A stretch of DNA of 10,073 nt from Bacillota bacterium (GCA_029555925.1 JAKPQU010000585.1:1-10073), one strand, 5' to 3'. Positions 1 to 7,876 are shown, numbered from the stretch's first letter. The notes: generated by a model from the letters alone, not told the origin. Translations and numbers: made by a program.

Positions 1-342
1 ATATCACGGCAGCACAGGTATATTTTATTGAATTATAATGTAAAGTAGCATGATATAAGTTGTAACTGTTATAAACGTTCCAGTTTAGATTTTTTTCGGA
101 GGAGCATCAGGCAGGCAGATGGTATTTACCTATTGTTCAAATTATTCAGTTTAATTAAAGCAATTTTGTATTATATACAATGGAAAAAGAAATTTATCAC
201 AGAATATTTAGAGTGAAAAGTGAAAAAATTGGATTTTACTTGCTTTTCACTTTTCACTACTCACTATTCACTAATTAATAGATTTACAAAATTAAGTGTA
301 ATTTCCAGCAAAAGTGAAATTGTCTGTCGTGAAAAACACTAT
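1..342. other. Non-coding left flank
   Basis: I find no credible gene here. All six frames are closed by stops within short distances, and no ribosome-binding site sits in front of a usable ORF. The stretch is very AT-rich. It holds a short palindrome at 166-180 (TTGTAT-TAT-ATACAA) and the heptamer-repeat hairpin at 212-258. It is the 3' flank of the minus-strand protease gene that ends at 343. I see no classical GC-rich stem followed by a T-run for that gene. Confidence 0.7.
212..276. repeat. Heptamer-repeat hairpin, GTGAAAA type
   Basis: Two copies of GTGAAAA stand in tandem at 213-226. The complementary strand carries a matching series across about 244-274 (AGTGAAA, AGTGAAA, AGTGAGT, AGTGAAT), also with a 7-bp period. 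Positions 212-226 pair perfectly with 244-258, giving a 15-bp stem with a 17-nt loop. The structure lies about 85 bp past the stop codon of the minus-strand protease gene. No T-run follows the stem on that strand, so a terminator role is uncertain. Confidence 0.75.
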
Positions 343-3300
343 CTACGGTAATATCTTTTTCATTTCTTCCCTGGTAAGGCGGTTCTGCTCAAGAAGTGTT
401 CTGTATAATTTATTCAGATATTTCCGGTTTTCTTCCAGAATTTTCACTGCTTTTTCAAGCTGTTCTCTTATGATTCTGTCTGTTGCCACTTTTATCTCTA
501 TAGAAAGATTACCATCATAATCTTTACCCATCGAGAAGAATCCAAAATCTTTACTCATGCCGAACTCTAAAACCATCATTCTGGCAAGAGAAGTTGCTTT
601 TTTCAGATCTTCCGATGCTCCTGTAGACAAACCTTCTTCTTCACCATAATAAATTATTTCAGATGCTCTCCCTCCCATGGCTTCACAGATTCTCTGTTCC
701 AGTTCCGGTTTTGTATAGATTACCATGTCTTCATCTGCTTCTCTTTCCATATACCCTCCTGCATAGCCTCTGCCTATAATGGTAACCTGGAAAGGAGGGT
801 TTCCTCCGAGCCATGCTATCAGGCCGTGGCCTGCTTCATGACGGGCAATTCTTTTTAGCGCAGCCGGAGAAGGCATGGCTTTTATTTCTCCCATGCGGAT
901 TTTTTCAAAGGATTCTTTCAATGCTTCATCTGTAATAAAGCTTCCTTTTTCTGCCGCCATAACGGCACCTTCCTGAATGATACGTTCCAGATCGGCGAGA
1001 GTCATGCCGGCTGATTGTTTTGCCATATTTTCGATTAATTCTTCGGAAATGCTGCTGTTTTTACGATTTTTGAGGGATTTTTCTATATAAAGCAACCTGG
1101 CAGCCCTGTCAGGTTTTTCCATTACTATTTCTCTGTCAAATCTTCTTCTCAGAGCAGGGTCCAGATTCTCTATCAGATTTGTTGCTCCCAGTAAAATTAC
1201 AGGACTGTCTGAAAGGGTTTTAAACCCGTCCATTTCCGTAAGCAGTGAATTCAATGCGGATTCTTCCGCTCTTGCCGCCCCACCCGGGCTTCCGGAACGT
1301 TTTGTGCCTATAGAATCTATTTCATCTATAAATACAATGGACGGGGCATAACGTCTGGCACGATCAAAAAGATTTCTTATATTCTGAGGGCCGCTGCCCT
1401 GCCATATTGTTATAAAATCTGTGGCAGAAGATTCGATAAAAGCACATTCGGATTCCCCTGCCAGGGCTCTTGCAAGCATAGTCTTTCCTGTTCCGGGAGG
1501 GCCTGTCAGGAGAATTCCTTTAGGAGGTCTTACTCCCAGGGAGCTATATTTCCCGGGATTTTTTAGCCATTTTACTATAAACTGCAGCGCTTCTTTTGCA
1601 GATGTGGCACCAATTATATCTTCGAATTTTATATCAGGTCTTTCCACATCATTTATTAATTCCGATGCATCGGAAGCTTCCATGACACGAACAAGTCGAA
1701 AATCCCTCAGTTTTATGGAAAGGTTTTTCTTCTTTTTATCCAGAGATGGCACTGTATCAAAGGTAAGAACTTTTTTTTCTCTCACAAGTTCTGCTGCTTT
1801 TTTCTCACGGTAAAGACGGATATTTACAGCCCTGAGATTTGTAATAAATTGATTTTTCTTTACCTGCCAGTCAGTTGTACTGTCTATAAAATCTGTTTCT
1901 ATGATTCCTCTTGCACCACCGGAACGGAGACAGGAGAAAAATAATTCTTCATCCACTGATTTTCTCAGGGTTTTACCCGGATCATATCCGGGTGTTATAA
2001 TTCTGGTTTCTCCTTCTCTGTATTTTTTCTCTTTCTTATGTATTATAGACAGAAGATAGACCGGAATATGAGGAAACTTGCTGTGAATTTTTCTCAGAAT
2101 ATGTCTTCCATGTTCCAGTGATTTTGCAGAAAGAGGAGTAAAATCCTGTCCCTGAACCAGTGTATTTATATGGCCTGTTTCTTCCGGATTATCGCTGTTT
2201 ACCCACAGATCGAGCAGCACCATGTTAATATCCTGTGAAGACAGTACATCTACTGCTTCTTCTTCCGTACAAACATTGAACCACTCCAGTTCATCTGTCC
2301 TGTAAATATCGCTTATGTCCCTGTTTGCAACAAAAAGGATCTTTAATTTTTCAGATGGTTCATAAAGGGATTTTATCTCAGGTTTCATAAGGAACTGATT
2401 CTTTTCAGGTTCAAATCTGATAGTTTCTATTTCAGTCAGCACTTCTTCAAGTTTATGTTTTTCATAGAGACTGCAAAACTTGAACAGTTCCGTTTTTATA
2501 AATTTTTCCGTTTCTGCTTTGAGTCCCCTTGCATCAACGGGATGTCCTTCTCTGAGAACAAGGGACAGAGGCAGAAGTTCATCATGAGAAAATTGCTTAT
2601 TATATTCTTTTGAAAGAAGTTCTTCGGTACAGGTAATAGCTTCCTCGCTGACCATTTTCAGTTCATTTACCCCCAGATAATTGAACATGACAGGATAGCC
2701 GCGGGAGAAGCGGGAGCAGAGGGCAGAAGGAAATACACTGTTCCCTGTGACAGGATTTTTTTCCTGACTTAAAGCACTCAGGACGGTTTTTCTGTGATAT
2801 GATGAATTTGCCACACTGATACCGGTACGGTTTTGATTTTCATAGAGTGATTTACCTGCATTCGTCGTGAATACTATAACAGTACCGGCAAAACTGACTT
2901 CTTCTCCCGTATATTGATCTTCAAGGCTTCCTCTGTCTAAAATTCCGTAAAACAGATGAATTGTATTTAAATGGGCTTTTTCAATCTCATCAAAGAGAAG
3001 AAAGGCATCGGGATTGTTTTTTACGAAACCTGTAAGAAGTCCGGGCTTTGCTCCTGCATAGGTTCTGGGAAATCCTGTAAGTTGATTGTGTTGCTGATGG
3101 TCTGAATAAAGAGTCATATCAAAGGTTTTAAAGGGACGGGAAAGATGGCCGGCACAGAGTGAAGCCATATATGTTTTTCCCACACCGGGAGGGCCTGCAA
3201 AAACAAAGACTGCCAGAGGGCTTTTTCTGTCTTTATCTCCTGAAATAAGAAAGGCATTGTAAAGTCCTTCTATACAATCCTGTACTGCATGGGATTGACC

Positions 3301-3978
3301 GAATATGTTAGATAATAGTTCTGATCTTAAATTCTGTAATTTTCTCACCAGAAACGGAAGGGATGTTACCTGCTGTGCATTATCCGTTTCATGTTTTTCT
3401 TCATCATCTTCTTTAAATCTCTCTACAAAAAGTCTGTCAGAAATAACCGGTTTATTTTTCTTTGTTTCCACGGCTCTGCCGGAAATAAGAGGGGCATTTT
3501 TCTTTATTTCCACTCCTGCTTCTTTCAATACATCGGTTATCATCGGAGAAGGCTCTGTCATCAAACATTCCAGTAAATGGATGGATGTATAAAGCTCCAT
3601 GTTTTTGCTTTTTGCGAGTTCTTCCAGTTTTTCAAAATCTTTTCTTGACTCTCTGGACCTGTGAAGAGTTCTTTTGTCTCCGTAAGGATAGCCGCCGTAG
3701 CCCAGTTTCCTTCTCAGATTTCTTCTTATGGAAGTGCTCAGGTCAGGAACAGATATACCATATGACAGAAGGCTTTCCAGAAGGGATTTTCTCTCTTCTG
3801 AAAGAAGCTGTATAAGTTCCGGATACTGGGCAATTATTTCAAACTGACTTTCTTTCATCTCTGCAAATTTCAGAAGGCCTGTGAAAAAATGTTCCCTTTC
3901 TATATGCTCAAAATCTGCTAGCAAAGCTTCTTTTGACGCAACAGACCATATTATCTGGATACCTATGCTTGATTTCAT
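343..3978 (-). CDS. Clp_N / Hsp100-type AAA+ / receiver-like / FtsH-type AAA+ / M41 zinc protease fusion
   Basis: This 1211-residue protein is predicted to be a soluble ATP-dependent unfoldase-protease. Residues 4-160 resemble the paired helical Clp N-domain. Residues about 225-505 form a Clp/ClpB-like AAA+ module: Walker A GPPGVGKT 262-269, Walker B FDEIE with D330/E331, sensor-1 N373, sensor-2-like R484. Residues about 546-695 look like a degenerate response-regulator receiver. Residues about 783-1020 are an FtsH-type AAA+ module: Walker A GPPGTGKT 826-833, Walker B IDEID with D885/E886, aromatic pore residue W859, arginine-finger region 944-949. Residues 1030-1211 are peptidase M41 with zinc motif HEAGH 1047-1051 and the third-ligand motif STGASEDL with D1124. 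All motifs for ATP hydrolysis and proteolysis appear intact. The transmembrane segments usual in FtsH are missing, so I infer a cytoplasmic enzyme. The ATG at 3978 keeps the first Clp_N helix but has no clear Shine-Dalgarno sequence. Both catalytic assignments are confident; substrate is unknown. Confidence 0.93.
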   Translation of the reverse strand: MKSSIGIQIIWSVASKEALLADFEHIEREHFFTGLLKFAEMKESQFEIIAQYPELIQLLSEERKSLLESLLSYGISVPDLSTSIRRNLRRKLGYGGYPYGDKRTLHRSRESRKDFEKLEELAKSKNMELYTSIHLLECLMTEPSPMITDVLKEAGVEIKKNAPLISGRAVETKKNKPVISDRLFVERFKEDDEEKHETDNAQQVTSLPFLVRKLQNLRSELLSNIFGQSHAVQDCIEGLYNAFLISGDKDRKSPLAVFVFAGPPGVGKTYMASLCAGHLSRPFKTFDMTLYSDHQQHNQLTGFPRTYAGAKPGLLTGFVKNNPDAFLLFDEIEKAHLNTIHLFYGILDRGSLEDQYTGEEVSFAGTVIVFTTNAGKSLYENQNRTGISVANSSYHRKTVLSALSQEKNPVTGNSVFPSALCSRFSRGYPVMFNYLGVNELKMVSEEAITCTEELLSKEYNKQFSHDELLPLSLVLREGHPVDARGLKAETEKFIKTELFKFCSLYEKHKLEEVLTEIETIRFEPEKNQFLMKPEIKSLYEPSEKLKILFVANRDISDIYRTDELEWFNVCTEEEAVDVLSSQDINMVLLDLWVNSDNPEETGHINTLVQGQDFTPLSAKSLEHGRHILRKIHSKFPHIPVYLLSIIHKKEKKYREGETRIITPGYDPGKTLRKSVDEELFFSCLRSGGARGIIETDFIDSTTDWQVKKNQFITNLRAVNIRLYREKKAAELVREKKVLTFDTVPSLDKKKKNLSIKLRDFRLVRVMEASDASELINDVERPDIKFEDIIGATSAKEALQFIVKWLKNPGKYSSLGVRPPKGILLTGPPGTGKTMLARALAGESECAFIESSATDFITIWQGSGPQNIRNLFDRARRYAPSIVFIDEIDSIGTKRSGSPGGAARAEESALNSLLTEMDGFKTLSDSPVILLGATNLIENLDPALRRRFDREIVMEKPDRAARLLYIEKSLKNRKNSSISEELIENMAKQSAGMTLADLERIIQEGAVMAAEKGSFITDEALKESFEKIRMGEIKAMPSPAALKRIARHEAGHGLIAWLGGNPPFQVTIIGRGYAGGYMEREADEDMVIYTKPELEQRICEAMGGRASEIIYYGEEEGLSTGASEDLKKATSLARMMVLEFGMSKDFGFFSMGKDYDGNLSIEIKVATDRIIREQLEKAVKILEENRKYLNKLYRTLLEQNRLTREEMKKILP

Positions 3979-3984
3979 AAGTCT

Positions 3985-4034
3985 GTGAAGGGTGAAGGGT
4001 GAAGGGATATTTATCCCTGCCTTTTACCTTTACC
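3985..4034. repeat. Heptamer array GTGAAGG x3 with imperfect inverted partner
   Basis: Three perfect tandem copies of GTGAAGG occupy 3985-4005. They run into a hairpin, AGGGAT (4003-4008), loop ATTT, ATCCCT (4013-4018), and an imperfectly complementary arm reaching about 4034 (CTTTTACCTTTACC). The element lies just before the protease start codon on the minus strand, where a ribosome-binding site would be expected. Confidence 0.7.
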
Positions 4035-4069
4035 TGCTTCTCTTTCACCACCCTGAATCTTTTTAGATC

Positions 4070-4097
4070 GTGACGCGTAACGCGTAACGCGTGACGG
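4070..4097. repeat. 28-bp GTRACGC heptamer array, copy 1
   Basis: Four heptamers in tandem: GTGACGC, GTAACGC, GTAACGC, GTGACGG. The array holds three overlapping-phase ACGCGT palindromes spaced 7 bp apart. It is much more GC-rich than the flanking DNA. It lies in the spacer between the S9 peptidase gene and the protease gene. A further GTGACGG stands in inverted orientation at 4146-4152, next to the S9 stop codon. Confidence 0.85.
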
Positions 4098-4101
4098 GAT
4101 G

Positions 4102-4134
4102 ATAATACCCATAATTTGCCAGAGTCCCTGTCAA
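4102..4134 (-). promoter_or_regulatory. Possible promoter for the Clp-FtsH fusion gene
   Basis: On the minus strand a perfect TTGACA stands at 4134-4129 and TATTAT at 4107-4102. The hexamers are good but the 21-bp spacing is longer than sigma70 normally accepts, so this is tentative. If used, the 28-bp array and the GTGAAGG hairpin would both lie in the 5' leader of the protease mRNA. Confidence 0.25.
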
Positions 4135-4152
4135 TCTATAAAATACCGTCAC

Positions 4153-6873
4153 TTACTTTTCTTTCACCACTCGAAATCCGGTATATAAAGGGCCGGCGCT
4201 CTTGAAAAATTCTTTTTCGTCACTTATATTTCTTGCACTGAGCCCTTTTACGGAACCATCGGAACATAGTTCCGAAACATTTCCGTTTATATCGTAAAGT
4301 TTGTCACATGATTCTTCGAAGGTTCCCGCAGGAACTATAAGGCCTCCTGCTCCTTCGAGTTTCTTTATATATGCTTCTATTTCTATAGCTTCATCAGGAG
4401 ATATGTCATAACCTGCCCAGTAATCAAGGGTATTTTCTTTTCCTCCGCAATGTTCTATCCATTTCTCCATTTCATCTGCTTTCGGCAGTCTGTATTTACT
4501 GCCTGTTTTCTTTGAAAGCCACTGGCAGTATTTCTGTGCATCGGCCAGTGTCATACCTGATACAGGATAATTTCCTGTTCCCCCTTTAAAACCTTTTTCA
4601 GACCACCCTGTGAGATTTTTTATAGAAATATCTCCGGTTTCTTTTAAGAATTGGGCGAACTGTGCCCTTGTAACTTCAAATCTGCCTGTCTGCAATCCTT
4701 CCACTTCTACTGTTTCAGGTATTAATATGCCGTCTTTCTTTATGCCGAGATTACCTGCTTCATCATAAAGGAAATCAGCTTTTTTTAACTTGATGTCAAC
4801 AGGAGAGCCTTCTTTAAAGGATCTGTTTTTCTTATCTTTATCCGGTTTGTATAAATAGGTATCAAACCATGCAAGTTCTTCTTCCATTTTTCTCTTTTTA
4901 TGTGACAGTTGTTTGAGAGAATGTGGTTCCTCAGGGAGCAGGAGAAATTTCACTGGAACCTTCCCCAGTTGTTGAAGTGTTCTGTAATGTTCATAACCCT
5001 GTTCCGTAGGAACTGAAGTATCATGTTCTCCGAATATGATAAGGGTCGGAGTAACAACCTTATTCATCTTCAACAGCGGTGATTTGGCAAGATAGTGATC
5101 CAGATGTTCCCAGTAAGGGCCTTTTAGATAAAGGTTATCGAACTGGACTCCGAAAGCACAGTTGCCGTAATCGCTTATCCAGTTTACATCTCCTGCGCCG
5201 CAGGATGCAACTTTGAATCTGTCTGACTCTACAGTAAGAGCAATTGACAGGAGGGAACCGTTACTCCAACCCATGGTGCCCAGTTTCGCCGGATCCACCA
5301 GGCCTTTCCCTGTGAGATAATCGATACCGGTCAGTATATCAGGTACTTCCAGCTCGTAATAATGCCCTATAATTGACTCCATAAAAGGAAGGCCGTAATT
5401 TGCACTGCCTGAATAGTTTACGGCAAGGACAAAACTTTCCTTTGCAGCAAGTATGTGAGGATAATAGGCCCAGTTTGTATCGAATATATCCGGGTCATAC
5501 CAGGATGGGCCGCCGTGAATTTGAACCATGAGAGGATATTTCTGCCCTTCTTTATAATTTTTCGGATAAAAGAGGATACCTTCTATCTCTCTTCCGCCAT
5601 CCGATTTCCATTTGATGATTTCCCTTCTGGCAAGGAAAATATCTTTCAAATTTTTATTGAATTCTCCTATGGGAGTAACATGGATGAATTTATTTCCTTC
5701 TATGTCTGCGTAATAGAGCTGAGGTGGAGTGCTCGCCGTAGAATATACAAAAGCTATGGATTTCCCTGTGCGACTAAAGTCAAATGTTTCGAAATTGGCA
5801 GATTTTTCGTCTTCTATCTGTGTCACTGCCCACTGTGACCCTGTTTTATTCAAAATCACCAGCGGATTTATCACACCTTTAGCAATGGTTGTAGCCACGG
5901 AATTACCGCCGCAGTCAAGCATTTTCCCTTCTGAAAGACCTGCACCCCACGGAGAATTCAGAGGTATTTCTTTAACAGTATCTGTTTTTATATCATATTC
6001 ATAAAGAAGAGGCATTCCCGGGCTCTGTTTTTCTTCGTAACTGGATTTATCTTCCAGCATATAAAGTGTTCCGTCTTCTGCCCAGGCAAAATCATGGGGA
6101 GCGAAATAGGGATCTTTAAAGATCTGTTTTGTAGTTTTATCTGTTAAATTCAATAGAAAATATTTTTTAAAATATCTGGCATCAAGACCGTAAAGAGGGC
6201 TGTCTATATGTACTGTTACTGCCCATTTCCCGTCCTGAGACAGGACAAAATCTTCTATTTGATCCTTATTTTGAGTGAGCCTTTTGATTTTTTTATCTTC
6301 CAGTGAATAGGAAAAAAGTCTGTAAGGAACAAAGGTTTCTATATCATCTATAATTTCCCCGTCATCATGTTTGTCTTCAAGTTCCTGTTCGTAATAATAG
6401 GTCTTTTCCCTGGATAGAAATATAATCGTTTTACTGTCTTTCCATTTGAAACCATCAATATCTTTGTCCCATTCGAATAACCTTTCCGCTTCACCTCCCG
6501 AAGGAGAAATAGTAAATATCTGAGCTTTATCATCGATTCTATCTGACAGGAAAGCTATTGATTTGCCATCGGGTGACCATTCCGGGGAATGAGATTTATT
6601 TTTGCCTCTTGTTAACTGTAAAGGTTCTTTACCGTTTGTGACAGATGCCATCCAGATATTTGAGATATATCTGTTACCTTCTTCATCAGGACTGTTACAG
6701 ACCCAGAGCAGTTTTTTATTGTCCGGAGAAAGCCTGACCTGAGAAGGCCTTTCCAGATTAATTACATCATCTACCGTCATGGCGGTAAGGTCTGCTTTTT
6801 TATCTTCTTCTGCCATAACAGGAATTAAAGTTATCAAAAACATAAAACATATATAAAAAATCTTTTTTTTCAA
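4153..6873 (-). CDS. Secreted S9-family serine peptidase fused to an FGE/SUMF1-like domain
   Basis: A 906-residue predicted exported peptidase. Residues 1-21 are a Sec signal peptide: KKK, then a hydrophobic core, probable cleavage after VMA, and no lipobox cysteine. Residues about 30-420 contain PD40-type beta-propeller repeats such as PEWSPDGKSIAFLSDR. Residues about 430-675 form the alpha/beta hydrolase: oxyanion motif HGGP 453-456, nucleophile GWSNG with S537, then D618 (GEHD) and H651. This pattern fits the S9C acylaminoacyl/dipeptidyl-peptidase group. Residues about 715-905 match the FGE-sulfatase fold (YPVSGMTLADAQKYCQWLS, YRLPKADE, DINGNVSEL, GFRVV). The catalytic cysteine pair of true formylglycine-generating enzymes is not visible there, so I infer a binding or structural role. 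The start is the TTG at 6873, eight bases after GGAAAGGGG. A longer reading to 6927 would be encoded by the terminator hairpin and is rejected. Substrate unknown. Confidence 0.92.
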   Translation of the reverse strand: MKKKIFYICFMFLITLIPVMAEEDKKADLTAMTVDDVINLERPSQVRLSPDNKKLLWVCNSPDEEGNRYISNIWMASVTNGKEPLQLTRGKNKSHSPEWSPDGKSIAFLSDRIDDKAQIFTISPSGGEAERLFEWDKDIDGFKWKDSKTIIFLSREKTYYYEQELEDKHDDGEIIDDIETFVPYRLFSYSLEDKKIKRLTQNKDQIEDFVLSQDGKWAVTVHIDSPLYGLDARYFKKYFLLNLTDKTTKQIFKDPYFAPHDFAWAEDGTLYMLEDKSSYEEKQSPGMPLLYEYDIKTDTVKEIPLNSPWGAGLSEGKMLDCGGNSVATTIAKGVINPLVILNKTGSQWAVTQIEDEKSANFETFDFSRTGKSIAFVYSTASTPPQLYYADIEGNKFIHVTPIGEFNKNLKDIFLARREIIKWKSDGGREIEGILFYPKNYKEGQKYPLMVQIHGGPSWYDPDIFDTNWAYYPHILAAKESFVLAVNYSGSANYGLPFMESIIGHYYELEVPDILTGIDYLTGKGLVDPAKLGTMGWSNGSLLSIALTVESDRFKVASCGAGDVNWISDYGNCAFGVQFDNLYLKGPYWEHLDHYLAKSPLLKMNKVVTPTLIIFGEHDTSVPTEQGYEHYRTLQQLGKVPVKFLLLPEEPHSLKQLSHKKRKMEEELAWFDTYLYKPDKDKKNRSFKEGSPVDIKLKKADFLYDEAGNLGIKKDGILIPETVEVEGLQTGRFEVTRAQFAQFLKETGDISIKNLTGWSEKGFKGGTGNYPVSGMTLADAQKYCQWLSKKTGSKYRLPKADEMEKWIEHCGGKENTLDYWAGYDISPDEAIEIEAYIKKLEGAGGLIVPAGTFEESCDKLYDINGNVSELCSDGSVKGLSARNISDEKEFFKSAGPLYTGFRVVKEK

Positions 6874-6894
6874 TGTAATACCCCTTTCCAATTT

Positions 6895-6922
6895 AAAAGG
6901 GCACGGTAATCCGTGCCCTTTT
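6895..6922 (-). terminator. Intrinsic terminator after the J-domain/TPR gene
   Basis: A perfect 12-bp inverted repeat (AAAAGGGCACGG / CCGTGCCCTTTT) encloses a 4-nt loop. On the minus strand the stem is followed by TTTTAAATT. It begins 13 bases after the J-domain gene's stop codon and ends about 21 bases before the TTG start of the S9 gene. It therefore separates two co-directional genes and may act as a partial terminator or attenuator. Confidence 0.85.
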
Positions 6923-6935
6923 AACACACCATATT

Positions 6936-7589
6936 TTAAAAACTTTCTTCTTTCAGAATATTGAGTACATATTTTGCCCCTTCGTCTCCCGGCTCAAGCT
7001 TGAGAACTTTCTGAAAACAGCTTGTAGCTTCTCCCCACTCTCCTTTTCTGTAGTATGCAATACCAAGGTTATAATGAGCTTCAACATGTTCCGGATCATA
7101 TTCTGTAGCCTTTTTAAAAGAGCTTATTGTATCACTCAGGAAGCTGTTATTGTCACACATGGAAATACCGATACCATAGTGACTTTCTGCCTCTTTAGGA
7201 TTATATTCAACTTCTTTTTTCTTACCCTTTGTCGCACCTCTGGCAGGTTTTGAAGGCTTTTTCGAAGGTTGCCCCTGGCCTGTAAAGAAGTCTTTCAATC
7301 TCTCCATAAAGCCTTTCTGCTGTGCCCCTTTTTTCGCCTGTTTCTTTTTCCGTCTTTCTCTTCTGTATTGAAGATGAAAGGTCATGTCATAGGCTTTCTT
7401 CTTTTCTTCATCGCTCAGTATGTTATAAGCTTCTACAAGTTCTTTCATCTTTTCATCTGCCCAGATACGAAGATCAGGGTTAAGATCCGGATGATATTCT
7501 TTGGATTTAGCCCTGTAGGCTTTTTTTATTTCTGACTCGGTGGAAATAGGAGGAACTCCCATAACTCTGTAAGGATCTCTTTCTGCCAC
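6936..7589 (-). CDS. J-domain protein with C-terminal TPR repeats
   Basis: A 217-residue cytoplasmic co-chaperone. Residues about 5-70 form the J-domain, with the HPD motif at 33-35 that in this family stimulates DnaK ATP hydrolysis. Residues about 74-126 are a very basic, probably disordered linker. Residues about 134-201 hold two tetratricopeptide repeats (AHYNLGIAYYRKGEWGEA is typical), which usually bind protein partners. The Gly/Phe region, zinc-finger domain and C-terminal substrate domains of true DnaJ are absent. This is a specialised J-protein rather than the housekeeping DnaJ. The start is GTG at 7589, preceded by a strong AAGGAGGGGG a few bases upstream. The gene is followed by an intrinsic terminator, then by the S9 peptidase gene. 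The likely partner is a DnaK encoded elsewhere; the client is unknown. No membrane segment is visible. Confidence 0.93.
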   Translation of the reverse strand: MAERDPYRVMGVPPISTESEIKKAYRAKSKEYHPDLNPDLRIWADEKMKELVEAYNILSDEEKKKAYDMTFHLQYRRERRKKKQAKKGAQQKGFMERLKDFFTGQGQPSKKPSKPARGATKGKKKEVEYNPKEAESHYGIGISMCDNNSFLSDTISSFKKATEYDPEHVEAHYNLGIAYYRKGEWGEATSCFQKVLKLEPGDEGAKYVLNILKEESF

Positions 7590-7644
7590 GTTACCCCCTC
7601 CTTGTATAATATAAATGATTATTTGATAACTGTTATACGTAATC

Positions 7645-7672
7645 GTAACGCGTAACGCGTGACGCGTGACGC
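7645..7672. repeat. 28-bp GTRACGC heptamer array, copy 2
   Basis: Four tandem heptamers: GTAACGC, GTAACGC, GTGACGC, GTGACGC. They are preceded by a degenerate partial unit (GTAATC, 7639-7644). As in the other two copies, the array contains three ACGCGT palindromes at 7-bp spacing. It sits about 55 bp upstream of the GTG start of the J-domain gene, in the likely promoter or leader region. Confidence 0.85.
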
Positions 7673-7778
7673 GACAAAAAAACCTTTTGTATCTTACAAT
7701 TGTTTTTACAATTATTTATTTCGAAGGTTCGTCAAAGATAATACAACTTCCTGCATAAATTTTTAGATAAATTGTCTT

Positions 7779-7796
7779 TAAATAAAATTTTATTTA
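7779..7796. repeat. AT palindrome
   Basis: A perfect 18-bp palindrome, TAAATAAAATTTTATTTA, in the spacer downstream of tyrS. It could be a protein-binding site, or a by-product of the AT-rich composition. I see no support for a specific role. Confidence 0.4.
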
Positions 7797-7800
7797 TATG

Positions 7801-7870
7801 GTGAATCGTGAACCGTGAGTCGTGAGCTGTGAAGAGAACTTTTCACAACTCACGACTCACTACTCACGAT
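7801..7870. repeat. Long hairpin built from GTGANNN heptamers
   Basis: Five tandem heptamers run from 7801 to 7835: GTGAATC, GTGAACC, GTGAGTC, GTGAGCT, GTGAAGA. The opposite strand carries a similar series in 7842-7870. The arms pair in blocks: 7805-7811 with 7864-7870 (7 bp), 7815-7826 with 7849-7860 (12 bp), and 7828-7833 with 7842-7847 (6 bp), closing on a short loop. The hairpin begins 7 nt after the tyrS stop codon on the minus strand. It could stop transcription or protect the 3' end, but no T-run follows it directly. Confidence 0.75.
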
Positions 7871-7876
7871 ATTTTT

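Noticed and set aside
1421..1813. Plus-strand ORFs inside the protease, S9 and J-domain genes
   Set aside because: They lie antisense to strongly conserved coding sequence, have low-complexity Ser/Phe-rich products and lack ribosome-binding sites.
4153..4731. Active formylglycine-generating enzyme or sulfatase activator
   Set aside because: The fold motifs are present, but the catalytic cysteine pair and its surrounding motif are not visible, and no sulfatase gene is nearby.
6874..6927. N-terminal extension of the S9 peptidase starting at 6927
   Set aside because: The extra 18 codons are read from the terminator hairpin and would bury the signal peptide. The TTG at 6873 has a good ribosome-binding site and puts the signal peptide at the N-terminus.
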